NCBI GenBank assembly: GCA_035700025.1
Contig: DASSOY010000075.1
Location: 1 to 52,850 of the forward strand
DNA: 52,850 nucleotides
Source: Bacillales bacterium
Lineage (GTDB): Bacteria; Bacillota; Bacilli; Bacillales; DASSOY01
Direction of reading: 5' to 3'
Shown: piece after piece, positions 32,383 to 40,387 of the stretch
How the letters are laid out: each line of letters opens with the position of its first letter
Numbering within the stretch: position 1 is the first letter of the stretch
Notes under the pieces: generated by a model
Told to the model about the DNA's origin: nothing
Databases searched by the model: none
What the model saw: only the letters and a program-made list of their open reading frames with translations
Program-made: the position numbers and the translations under genes

Positions 32383-33582
32383 TTACCCGTTGCGCACTTG
32401 CTTTTTCACCAAATGAACGATGCGGGCACCGATTTCGAGCGACGCCGTTGCTGCCGGCGAAGGAGCGTTGCAAACATGAACAGCACGATCGTGTTTCACG
32501 ATAAAAAAGTCATCCAGCAACTTTCCGTCCCGGGACAGTGCTTGGGCTCGAACACCGGCTTTCGCCGGAACTAGATCTTTCTCTTCTAATTGTGGAAAAT
32601 ACCTCTGCACATCTTTCACGAACGCACGTTTAGAGAAAGATTTGATCATTTCTTTCATACCTTCCCGCATATTCGATCCAGCGATTTTCCAAAAAGCCCC
32701 GTATCGTAAAATTTCCGCTGCCTCTCGCCAATGAATGTCGGTTTTTGAATAACCCTCCCTTCTTAGACTCAGTACCGCATTGGGTCCAATATGCACCGAG
32801 CCGTTCATCATCCGTGTAAAGTGAACGCCGAGAAAAGGAAAATCAGGGTTCGGAACTGGATATACGAGGTTTTTCACCAGTGTCTTTTTATTTGCTGAAA
32901 TCTGATAATATTCTCCGCGAAACGGAACAATTTTCATATCGGTTTTGACACCGGCCATCTCCGCAACCTTATCGCTGTACAATCCGGCGCAATTGATCAA
33001 GAATCGGGCTTGAATGTCCCCTTGGCTCGTCGTTAGAACTATGCGATCATCGTTCATTTGAACACCTTTGATTTCCGTGTCCGTCAAGAGGTCTCCTTGT
33101 TTTTGCTTGATCTTATCGGCATAAACCGCCGCTACTTTCCTGTAGTCCACGATTCCCGTCGAGGGGACGAAGATGCCGGCGATTGCCCGGACATTGGGCT
33201 CAATTTCCTTAATGTCATCTTTCATCACTTTTTTTACGGACAACCCGTTTTTTAGTCCTCTTTGGTAAAGGTTTTCCATCAACGGAACTTCTTTCTCGGT
33301 TACAGCGACGATTAATTTTCCGCATCTTTCATAAGGAATTCCGTTTTCTTTACAAAATTGAACCATATGTGCATTGCCTTCACGGGCAAATTTCGCTTTA
33401 AAGCTTCCGGGTTTGTAGTATATGCCCGAATGAATCACTCCGCTGTTTCGGCCCGTCTGATGCAGAGAAATCTCTTTTTCCTTTTCAATGACAGCAATTT
33501 TTGCATCGGAATCGTTTTCCCCTAATTGCATTGCGACCGACAACCCTACGATCCCTGCACCAATGATTACGAAATCATACAT
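32383..33582 (-). CDS. lhgO: L-2-hydroxyglutarate oxidase family flavoprotein
   Basis: A 399-residue FAD enzyme of the LhgO/L2HGDH family. The dinucleotide motif IIGAGIVGL is at residues 6-14, SLHQTGRNSGVIHSGIYYKPGS near 40-60 carries the conserved HSGIYY, and PFRGEYY lies mid-protein. LhgO oxidises L-2-hydroxyglutarate to 2-oxoglutarate, passing electrons to the membrane. The ATG at 33582 follows GGGAGG. It lies between the LarA-like protein and the TPP decarboxylase, so it could oxidise the L-hydroxyacid supplied by the isomerase. The 113-bp gap downstream holds nothing I recognise. Confidence 0.9.
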   Translation of the reverse strand: MYDFVIIGAGIVGLSVAMQLGENDSDAKIAVIEKEKEISLHQTGRNSGVIHSGIYYKPGSFKAKFAREGNAHMVQFCKENGIPYERCGKLIVAVTEKEVPLMENLYQRGLKNGLSVKKVMKDDIKEIEPNVRAIAGIFVPSTGIVDYRKVAAVYADKIKQKQGDLLTDTEIKGVQMNDDRIVLTTSQGDIQARFLINCAGLYSDKVAEMAGVKTDMKIVPFRGEYYQISANKKTLVKNLVYPVPNPDFPFLGVHFTRMMNGSVHIGPNAVLSLRREGYSKTDIHWREAAEILRYGAFWKIAGSNMREGMKEMIKSFSKRAFVKDVQRYFPQLEEKDLVPAKAGVRAQALSRDGKLLDDFFIVKHDRAVHVCNAPSPAATASLEIGARIVHLVKKQVRNG

Positions 33583-33624
33583 GGCCTTCCTCCCCTCCAT
33601 CGTTTCTCCTTGTCACCTCTAGTA

Positions 33625-34887
33625 TCACTCAAACCGAATCCTGCCCCGCTTATCGAACGAAATCGGATCCGGGCCGCTCTCAACCGTCACGTTCGACAAG
33701 TGCTTAATTTCGTCGAATACGGATTCCGATACCCAAATTTCATCGAGATGCAAAGTATTTCTCATGTAAACGAGTCGCATCGTTCTTGGGTTTGACAATT
33801 TCAATCCTTTCACCGCTCCTTGGATCAGTTCCCAATCGTTCGGGAAGGTCATCGGAACCGCCGCGCGGATGAGAAAACCGCTCGTCAAACTGTTCAAGTA
33901 CGTGGCTTTGTAATCAATGTCGCGCACTAAAGATTCCGTCGTAAGGTCGGCAAGGCCGATCCCGTTTGCATTACCATGGGAAGCTTCCGACAAATTCAAA
34001 ACACCTAAATAGGTGATCGCTGGTTTCTCCGGCTCAGGGATACCTTGGATCCGCATGCGGCCGATAATGTTCGTGTCCATTCCTGTACCGCTGAAATTTT
34101 TTCCCATTTCTCCAACAAGGCAAAGATCAATATGGTCGACAGGAAGTGACGGCATCATCTTTTTCGCTTCTGTTTGCAATTGTTTCTCTACCTCAAAAAT
34201 GCGACCGACAGGAATGCCTTGGACAACGGCCGTCTCGTCATAAGCGTTTTCGACGATGGCAAGGCCTCCAATGATATTCGTTTTTGCAAACGCAACCTTC
34301 GCTATCGCTGGAATCACTTCAGCCATACGTTCGGCCCCTAAGCTGTGCACCATCGTCGCGCCCTTCGGTCGTCCAAGCCCGACGGCCGCCATTTTCAGCA
34401 ATCCGCTCTCATACGGGCCGCGAAAAGCCGTATGCGGCTTTACACGATTTACCAAGAGCGTCGCGTCAGCATCGAGCATTTCAGATGCCGCGTACACCGG
34501 CAGCCTTCCGGACGCTTCATCTGTTTCTCCGACTTGGGCGCATTTGCTTGAACAAGAAATGTCGACGGCCATCGATTCCTCTGTGATCCCGAGGCTTGCC
34601 AACAGCTCTCGCTGCCCATCGGCTTCACCGCGTCCATGACTCCCCATCGCTGCAACCAAAAATGGTGAATACCCTTTGCTCTTCAGAGATCTCACAACAT
34701 CTTGAAGAATTTGGACGTAGTTAGAAATGCCGCGAGAACCCGCCGTAACGGCAATTCGTGCGCCATCAGGCAAATCAGCTTCTTCCAAAGCAGCATCGAC
34801 GGCACTTCTGACTTCTTCGTGAAGATCAGCGATCGTTTTTCGCTCGAACTTCTGCTTGATCTTGTACACCCGTGGGAAATCGTTCAT
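33625..34887 (-). CDS. LarA-like (DUF2088) nickel-pincer-type isomerase, divergent group
   Basis: A 420-residue LarA-superfamily protein, only distantly similar to the LarA at 17871. GSRGISNYVQ, AAMGSHGRGEADGQ with a His near residue 105, and VKPHTAFRGPYESGLLKMAAVGLGRPKG near 165-195 correspond to the LarA His/His/Lys region; the Lys of GLLKM is the candidate pincer residue. Known LarA homologues racemise or epimerise 2-hydroxyacids. AGGGAGAAC precedes the ATG. Its neighbours LhgO and an SDR suggest a hydroxyacid substrate. No maturation genes are in the window. Confidence 0.82.
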   Translation of the reverse strand: MNDFPRVYKIKQKFERKTIADLHEEVRSAVDAALEEADLPDGARIAVTAGSRGISNYVQILQDVVRSLKSKGYSPFLVAAMGSHGRGEADGQRELLASLGITEESMAVDISCSSKCAQVGETDEASGRLPVYAASEMLDADATLLVNRVKPHTAFRGPYESGLLKMAAVGLGRPKGATMVHSLGAERMAEVIPAIAKVAFAKTNIIGGLAIVENAYDETAVVQGIPVGRIFEVEKQLQTEAKKMMPSLPVDHIDLCLVGEMGKNFSGTGMDTNIIGRMRIQGIPEPEKPAITYLGVLNLSEASHGNANGIGLADLTTESLVRDIDYKATYLNSLTSGFLIRAAVPMTFPNDWELIQGAVKGLKLSNPRTMRLVYMRNTLHLDEIWVSESVFDEIKHLSNVTVESGPDPISFDKRGRIRFE

Positions 34888-34912
34888 GTTCTCCCTCCAA
34901 TCTCCGGTGTCC

Positions 34913-35710
34913 TTAAAGCGCCTTAACGAGGCCGCCGTCCACTAGCAGCGATTGACCGGTGATGTACGTATTCGCATTTGAGCAAAGAAAAACAACCATG
35001 CGGGCAAATTCAGCAGGCTCACCGTACCTCCCCAACGGTATCGATTGTTCTGCATTTGCTTTCACCGCTTCCGGATTCACATTCAATTTGTCGGCCTTGA
35101 CTTTGTCAAGATGCGCTACACGATCGGTAGCAATCCTGCCCGGGCCGACGACGTTGACCAAAATATTGTCTTTCGCCAGTTCTTGAGACAAACTTTTTGC
35201 CAATCCAACGACGCCAGTACGGAAGGTGTTCGATAAAATCAAATCGTCGACCGGTTGTTTCATCGACGAAGAAGTGAAATTCACGATGTGACCGCTTCCT
35301 TGTTTTCTCATATGTGGAAGTACCTCACGAATCGTCCGCACGAAGCTTAGCAAATTCAATTCAAAAGCGAACTGCCATTGCTCGTCGTCAAAGCTGTCAA
35401 ACCCGCCTGCCGGCGGCCCGCCGGAATTATTGATCAATACATCCACAGTGCCTTTCCAATCAACGATTTCTGCTACGAGATCCTTGACATCCTGCGGTTT
35501 CGTAATGTCACAAACCGCATATCTCACATCGTCATTTCCGGTTTCCGACCGAATCTCTTCGACGGTCCTTTTCAATTCCTCTTCGCTTCGGCTCGAGAGG
35601 AAAACATGCGCGCCTTCTTTAGCAAATTGTTTTGCCGTTGCCTTTCCTAATCCTTTGCTTGCAGCTGTAACGAGCACCGATTTTCCTTGCAATCCTAAAT
35701 CCATATTCAT
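34913..35710 (-). CDS. Short-chain dehydrogenase/reductase (SDR) 2
   Basis: A 265-residue SDR with TAASKGLGK as cofactor motif near residue 15, NNSGGPPAGGFD near 92, and GQSLLVDGGLV at the end. The second-strand SSRSEEEL pattern suggests NADPH. The usual YxxxK catalytic motif is not obvious: the region after the catalytic Ser reads SSSMKQPVDDLILSNTFRTGVVGLAKSL, as in a subgroup of SDRs related to B. subtilis YoxD/YvaG-type proteins whose activity is unproved. It heads the SDR-LarA-like-LhgO-TPP gene run. Confidence 0.87.
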   Translation of the reverse strand: MNMDLGLQGKSVLVTAASKGLGKATAKQFAKEGAHVFLSSRSEEELKRTVEEIRSETGNDDVRYAVCDITKPQDVKDLVAEIVDWKGTVDVLINNSGGPPAGGFDSFDDEQWQFAFELNLLSFVRTIREVLPHMRKQGSGHIVNFTSSSMKQPVDDLILSNTFRTGVVGLAKSLSQELAKDNILVNVVGPGRIATDRVAHLDKVKADKLNVNPEAVKANAEQSIPLGRYGEPAEFARMVVFLCSNANTYITGQSLLVDGGLVKAL

Positions 35711-35874
35711 TTTCCCCTTTCTTCTTTCAAACTAACATTTCAATAAGCCCTCGTAACACTTTTTTAATTTATACACGTTCAACGGTAAGGAGTTGCGATC
35801 GCATCATCACAGCCGCTTTAGAACCCCTATAGCGCAAATGCAGCGAGATACGCCTCTCTGCAAATAGGTAAAGC

Positions 35875-35904
35875 AATGACTCCGATTCAACGATCGGAGT
35901 CATT
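35875..35904. terminator. Hairpin at the end of the UGSC gene
   Basis: A perfect 12-bp stem AATGACTCCGAT / ATCGGAGTCATT with a 6-base loop, spanning the stop codon at 35887-35889. The T tract on the minus strand is poor (GCTTTACC follows), so termination may be incomplete. The 160 bp between this and the SDR gene hold nothing I recognise. Confidence 0.6.
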
Positions 35905-36438
35905 TTCATTTCGCCGCACCAACAGATCACATACTTCATCCACGATAGCTTTCGCCCGCGCTTCCAGCTCTTCCGGTTCAGCAGCGGAAATCGGATGTTC
36001 CATCACTGTAAAAGGATAGTCAGGAAAACCTTGAGCAAGTGCCATCGCTTTCCCCGAAGCAACAAACGGTTCCGTTAAAACGGCACATGCCGGAACCCCC
36101 TGTCTTTCCATTACTAACGCATCGAGCAAACTGCCCGAACTGCAAGATCCTCAATCACCAATTCCGGTGACGACCGCATCGCAAGCTTTTTTTAACCGCG
36201 TTGCGTCTCCATAAGGAATTTGATGAGAAGACGACGGTTTACGGATAAAGACAATGTCTTTCAGCCTATACCTTTCCTTAAGCTCCTCTGCAATCATTTT
36301 CAGCACAACATCCGAGTTCCGTTTCCCATTATCGACAAAACCGACAATCTTTCCTTTCAAGGTGCTGAGACGTTCCACTTTTGAAGATTCAGTAATGGAT
36401 CTCTCATTCGTTGGATCCAACACGGTAATTCCTTCCAT
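35887..36438 (-). CDS. UGSC-family selenoprotein candidate (in-frame UGA at codon 96)
   Basis: Two open segments on the same strand and frame, 36438-36154 and 36150-35887, are separated only by UGA at 36153-36151. Read through, they give 183 residues: CDAVVTGIGD-U-GSCSSGSL, exactly the U-G-S-C motif that names the UGSC (seleno)protein family; homologues carry Sec or Cys there. A Cys lies three residues after U, giving a UxxC redox-type motif. GAAGGTGAATAA precedes the ATG. The 7 codons after UGA have no start but continue the family sequence, so two separate genes are unlikely. A weak hairpin follows the UGA (AUC/GAU and GCAG/UUGC pairings). selA, selB, selC and selD are not in the window. 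A Cys-to-UGA mutation is the alternative. Confidence 0.8.
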
Positions 36439-36510
36439 TTATTCACCTTCTCTCGTCAATCGATGATTACAACCGTTTCTGCTCATTCGCCGAATGAGCC
36501 GTCAAAGCTG

Positions 36511-37545
36511 TCAGCCGTCTCCGGTGCACGATTTGATCGAGCGCGTGATGGCTTCCGTCTGTTTTTTCGTACCCCAGCCTGGAATGACCGCCGAAAACCT
36601 CCCCGCTTCCCCGCCGGCAACGACAAGCAGAATGTCCTCGGGCGAAGGAGCGGCTGTCTTCATTATTTGATAGTCTTGTTCTGTCACTTCACCAGGCAAT
36701 CCACCAAATCTCTTCAAATCAGCCACCGGACGTCTCGCCTTCTCATACAAGAATTCCTTCACTCTTTGTTTATCCCAGCCATGCACATGGCATGTCCGAT
36801 AATGTTCAGGGCAGAGCACGACTGTGAACTGCTGATCTTTAACGAGGTTGAAATTCCCGACAGCTGATATTCGGTCAGCCAACGTGAGCAAGATGCCTTC
36901 CGGCTCGGTCGACGCGCTGTTTTGGATTTGGTTCGGCCCTTCTGCAGCAATGACGGTAACTGTGCTGTCTTCCCGATCAAAGCCGCGTTCAACGTGCAAG
37001 GGCGTCCAGTCGGTCTCACGTTCAGCGATGCAATAAGAAATTTTTCCCGGATGGCCGAGCGTGGAACGATCGAACTCACGGCAGCCGCCGAGGTTGTGTA
37101 ATACTAAACGAATGGTCCGTCCAATCGTCATATTCGCGCGATTGCCAGGTCCAAATACGTTTTGTCCACTGTTGATACCGAGCTGTTCGACGACCGGTCC
37201 GTTCAAAATCATGAGTAATGCGGCCCCGTGAGTGCTCGCGGTCGGCCCGTGCAGATTAAACTTTTCATCGCTCAAAGCCGTTAAAGCAGCAACAACAACC
37301 GAAAAATACTGAGGCAAACACCCCGCCATCACCGCATTAACCGCAACTTTTTCAGCGGTAAACACTTTTTTTCGTTCCGGGATACCGCCTATCACATAAT
37401 CCCCTGTCATTCCCGAAAAATCGAGCATCGCTTGAACCTTTTCCTTGGTCGGCGGGACAATGGGCAGGCCGTCCGTCCACCCTTTTGCCATATACGTTTC
37501 GTTGACGTCGCTGACGTCCGAAAAATGATAGATCTTTGATTGAAT
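36511..37545 (-). CDS. Uncharacterised protein encoded with the UGSC protein
   Basis: A protein of about 344 residues that I cannot assign to a named enzyme. It contains KGWTDGLPIVPPTKEKVQAML near the N-terminus, HGPTASTHGAALLMILNGPV near residue 115, and GPGNRANMTIGRTIRLVLHNLGGCR near 140; similar proteins, as I recall, accompany UGSC genes in other bacteria. No signal peptide or membrane helix. Start choice is unusual: AGGAGG lies seven bases before an ATT at 37545, while the upstream ATG at 37575 has no ribosome binding site and is only about 15 bases from the predicted transcript start. It is followed 72 bp later by the UGSC gene. Confidence 0.75.
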   Translation of the reverse strand: MQSKIYHFSDVSDVNETYMAKGWTDGLPIVPPTKEKVQAMLDFSGMTGDYVIGGIPERKKVFTAEKVAVNAVMAGCLPQYFSVVVAALTALSDEKFNLHGPTASTHGAALLMILNGPVVEQLGINSGQNVFGPGNRANMTIGRTIRLVLHNLGGCREFDRSTLGHPGKISYCIAERETDWTPLHVERGFDREDSTVTVIAAEGPNQIQNSASTEPEGILLTLADRISAVGNFNLVKDQQFTVVLCPEHYRTCHVHGWDKQRVKEFLYEKARRPVADLKRFGGLPGEVTEQDYQIMKTAAPSPEDILLVVAGGEAGRFSAVIPGWGTKKQTEAITRSIKSCTGDG

Positions 37546-37596
37546 TGTGATCCCTCCTCTCTTCGGATGACACATGAGACGACGACACTTGTATTC

Positions 37597-37625
37597 AGTT
37601 TACGTCTGACCGTAAATCTTTTCAA
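37597..37625 (-). promoter_or_regulatory. Sigma-A-type promoter of the UGSC operon
   Basis: Minus-strand TTGAAA (37620-37625) and TAAACT (37597-37602) with a 17-bp spacer. Transcription should begin near 37590. Confidence 0.6.
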
Positions 37626-37647
37626 TTTTTCGAACCCTGAAAATCAT

Positions 37648-37676
37648 TTGCATTTTTTAACGGAGATGGATATAAT
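37648..37676 (+). promoter_or_regulatory. Sigma-A-type promoter of the P-loop gene
   Basis: TTGCAT at 37648-37653 and a consensus TATAAT at 37671-37676, 17 bp apart. The ATG follows at 37708. No operator-like repeat is seen, suggesting constitutive expression. Confidence 0.75.
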
Positions 37677-37707
37677 ACTTCCATCCTATTGATGGGAGAA
37701 CTTAATC

Positions 37708-38532
37708 ATGGAAATTTACGCGCTATACGGACGAAGCGGATCTGGAAAAAGCTCGAGCGCGTTGACTTTTGCTTACGATCACGGCATTCCGGCGATTATC
37801 GACGACGGTCTGCTCATTCATAACGGCACAAAAAGCGCAGGCGTTTCCGCAAAAGAAGAAAAAAACTACATCACTGCCGTCAAGCGGGCGATTTTTCACT
37901 ACGACGATCATGCTGAGCAAGTACGGAACACACTTGATCTGCTGGCCATCGACAAGCTATTGGTCATCGGCACTTCAAAAAACATGATTGAAAAAATCGT
38001 CTCCAGGCTCGCACTCGGAAAAGTGGATCATTACGTCAAAATTGAAGACATTCGATCCTCCGGCGAATTGAAAGCGGCGCTGTTTGCCCGCCACACGAGA
38101 GGTGACCACATTATTCCCGTTCCTCACGCTCAAGTCGAAAAAAAATTATTCAAAAAACTGATCGATCAGGGGATTAAAGTGTTTTCGCCGAAAAAAGAAC
38201 TCATCGGTGAAACGACGATTGTTCAACCGTTTTTCCATAACTATACAATCAACATCTCTTCAACTGTCTTTGAAGCGATTGCCGCTCATGCGGCCGAGTC
38301 GATTCCCGAAGTCGTTTCATGCGATCGGGTCGATATTCAGCTGGAAGGAGTACCTTCTCTTAAAGTCACGCTGACCATGCAATATGGGCCGAATCTTGAA
38401 TTAAAACCGATACTCGAGGGCGTCCAGAAGAAAATCATCGACGATTACATGCACTACTTAGATTTGGAATTGGATTCGGTGCGTCTCCAAGTAAACAAAC
38501 TCGTCACAAAGAAAAAAAGCAACTCTTCTTAA
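37708..38532 (+). CDS. P-loop ATP-binding protein with Asp23-like C-terminal region
   Basis: A 274-residue soluble protein. A Walker A motif GRSGSGKSS is at residues 8-16. The N-terminal half resembles a nucleotide-binding domain; the C-terminal third (residues about 170-265, INISSTVFEAIAAHAAESIPEVV...) resembles the Asp23/Gls24 fold, a weak call. It is the only gene in the 30-41 kb part on the plus strand and has a strong promoter, so it is probably a housekeeping gene not linked to the acid catabolism. Its stop overlaps that of the convergent flavin reductase gene by four bases. Function unknown. Confidence 0.8.
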   Translation: MEIYALYGRSGSGKSSSALTFAYDHGIPAIIDDGLLIHNGTKSAGVSAKEEKNYITAVKRAIFHYDDHAEQVRNTLDLLAIDKLLVIGTSKNMIEKIVSRLALGKVDHYVKIEDIRSSGELKAALFARHTRGDHIIPVPHAQVEKKLFKKLIDQGIKVFSPKKELIGETTIVQPFFHNYTINISSTVFEAIAAHAAESIPEVVSCDRVDIQLEGVPSLKVTLTMQYGPNLELKPILEGVQKKIIDDYMHYLDLELDSVRLQVNKLVTKKKSNSS

Positions 38533-38551
38533 CGAGTCGGTTGCTTTTTTT
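38512..38551. terminator. Bidirectional terminator between convergent genes
   Basis: GCAAC / GTTGC stem flanked by seven A on one side and seven T on the other, with a further CTC/GAG pairing inside. Both stop codons lie within the hairpin. Confidence 0.85.
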
Positions 38552-39152
38552 GAGTGCTCTTCCGCGGCAATTCAAAGAGATGATCAACAGAAGTGTAATT
38601 CCCCGCAAGCCGGCCGACCGGTTGCAAAGCTTGCAAATCGATTCTTCCATTCTTGTACAAATCGTCGCGTATATGATATTTGACCATTCTTCCAATGACC
38701 AAATGGTCCCCGCCGAGCGGAATAATTGTTTCCAACTTACATTCCATCTGAATCAGCGACTCTTTCACACGCGGCACCTTCACTTCGACGCTTTCCACAG
38801 GAGTTACGTTGGCTGCTTGGAATTCATCGACAGACGGAGGCAGGTGGCGGGACGTTTCGTACATTGCGTCAGCAAGTGGTAATGAAACGACGTTGATTAC
38901 GAACTCCTTCATTCCGCGAATATTGATCAACGTGTCTTTAATGGTGCCTTGACGTTCATTTACCCCGGGGCCGATGGAAAAGCAAAGCATCGGCGGCTTT
39001 CTCGAAGCGACCGTAAAAAAACTGAAAGGCGCGAGGTTGCACACCCCTGCAGCATTCACGGTCGATACCCAGGCGATGGGCCGCGGAACGACGGAACCAA
39101 TTAACAGTTTGTAAACATCTTTATCAGAAAGTTCATGGGGATCGATGACCAT
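38529..39152 (-). CDS. Flavin reductase-like FMN-binding protein
   Basis: A 207-residue split-barrel flavoprotein of the flavin reductase-like family (SVVPRPIAWVSTVNAAGVCNLAPFSFFTVASRKPPMLCFSIG region in residues 20-65). Such proteins bind FMN and often supply reduced flavin or act on their own. The ATG at 39152 has GAGGAG seven bases upstream; the frame extends 33 codons into the CoA-transferase gene but without a site. It is the last gene of the GntR 3-enoyl-CoA hydratase-CoA-transferase group, and a TTGTCGACA-type site lies just upstream. Confidence 0.87.
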   Translation of the reverse strand: MVIDPHELSDKDVYKLLIGSVVPRPIAWVSTVNAAGVCNLAPFSFFTVASRKPPMLCFSIGPGVNERQGTIKDTLINIRGMKEFVINVVSLPLADAMYETSRHLPPSVDEFQAANVTPVESVEVKVPRVKESLIQMECKLETIIPLGGDHLVIGRMVKYHIRDDLYKNGRIDLQALQPVGRLAGNYTSVDHLFELPRKSTQKKQPTR

Positions 39153-39181
39153 TTTACAACTCCTCAAGTCATTTTCGGTCG

Positions 39182-39197
39182 ATTGTCGACACTCAAT
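39182..39197. promoter_or_regulatory. TTGTCGACA-type operator candidate
   Basis: ATTGTCGACACTCAAT has ATTG/CAAT arms and the TTGTCGACA core seen at 41950 and 42102. It straddles the 3' end of the CoA-transferase gene, upstream of the flavin reductase start. Confidence 0.4.
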
Positions 39198-40383
39198 GCG
39201 AATGATTAATAATTCCATCCGCGGCGAAAGCCGCAATCTCTTCCTCGTCATAACCGAGACTTTTCAAGAGATCACCTGAGTGCTGGCCGAGAAGCGGCGG
39301 CGCCGTTGTTGCTGTACCGGACATTCTCGATAGTTTCAACGGAAATCCAAGCATTTTGAAAGTACCGGCATGCGGATGGTCCGCCTCGATAACCATCTCT
39401 CGTTCTTTTACATGCCGATCATCAAGGATGTCGGAAAATTGATTGACAGGTCCACATGGAATTTTTGCGGCTTCGAATTGTTGAATCCATGCCGATTTAG
39501 GGCGGCCGATGAATATATCGTCCAAAATGGAAATGAGCTCATTGCGGTGCTTGACCCTGTCAGGATTCGATTTGAAACGTGATTCTCGCAAAATATCCAT
39601 ATTCATTGAGTCCACAAAGCTTTCCCACAAACTGTCATTACCGACGGCAAGAATAAAATAGCCGTCCGATGCTTCAAATACTTGATAAGGGACGATATTC
39701 GGATGCGCACCACCAAGTGGTTTCGGATTCTCGCCCGAAGCAAAATAGTTTCCTGCTAAATAGGTTTGCCAAGAAATCATTGTATCGAGCAACGAAGCGT
39801 CCACCCACTGCCCTTCGCCCGAATATTCCCGTTCGCGAAGCGCAGCCAAAATTCCGATTACCGCCCACATGCCGGCCCCGAGGTCGGCAAGTGAAAAGCC
39901 GCCTTTTACGGGAGGTCTCCCCGGTTCGCCGGTAACCGACATCAACCCTCCCATACCTTGGGCAAGCACATCATACCCTGGCTTTTGTGCATACGGCCCC
40001 GTTTGGCCGAAACCCGAAATCGAAGCCAATATGATTTTCCGATTTCTTTTTTTCAACGTTTCATAACCGATGCCGAGACGATCAAGCGTCCCGGGACGAA
40101 AATTCTCAACGACAACGTCCGCATCTTTCACTAACCGAAAAAGAATTTCTTTGCCTTTCTCGGTCTTCAAGTTAAGCACAATGCTTTTCTTGTTTCGGTT
40201 CACGCTCAGAAAATAAGCACTTTCATCCCCAACGAAAGGCGGCCCCCATTCCCTTGTATCATCCCCCTTTGGGCTTTCGATCTTGATGACTTCCGCCCCC
40301 AAATCAGCCAATGTCATCGTGCAAAAGGGGCCGCTTAAAATTCTCGTCAAATCAACGACTTTCAATCCTTCAAGCGGAAGCAT
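39193..40383 (-). CDS. Class III (CaiB/BaiF) CoA-transferase 2
   Basis: A 396-residue family III CoA-transferase (MLPLEGLKVVDLTRILSGPF, NRNKKSIVLNLKTEKGKE, KPGYDVLAQGMGGLMS with the nucleophile Asp near residue 165). AAGGAG precedes the ATG at 40383; the frame running back to 40491 overlaps the enoyl-CoA hydratase gene and is not used. It looks more like general succinyl-CoA/glutarate-type transferases than the mesaconate/itaconate-like enzyme at 1957. With the adjacent enoyl-CoA hydratase-type protein it probably activates and processes a carboxylic acid imported by TRAP system 3. Confidence 0.9.
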   Translation of the reverse strand: MLPLEGLKVVDLTRILSGPFCTMTLADLGAEVIKIESPKGDDTREWGPPFVGDESAYFLSVNRNKKSIVLNLKTEKGKEILFRLVKDADVVVENFRPGTLDRLGIGYETLKKRNRKIILASISGFGQTGPYAQKPGYDVLAQGMGGLMSVTGEPGRPPVKGGFSLADLGAGMWAVIGILAALREREYSGEGQWVDASLLDTMISWQTYLAGNYFASGENPKPLGGAHPNIVPYQVFEASDGYFILAVGNDSLWESFVDSMNMDILRESRFKSNPDRVKHRNELISILDDIFIGRPKSAWIQQFEAAKIPCGPVNQFSDILDDRHVKEREMVIEADHPHAGTFKMLGFPLKLSRMSGTATTAPPLLGQHSGDLLKSLGYDEEEIAAFAADGIINHSH

Positions 40384-40387
40384 CTTA

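Noticed and set aside
35887..36153. Separate small gene downstream of the UGA in the UGSC locus
   Set aside because: It would begin at a TTG without a ribosome binding site and would lack the GSC motif, which lies in the seven codons between the UGA and that TTG. One gene with a recoded UGA explains the data better.
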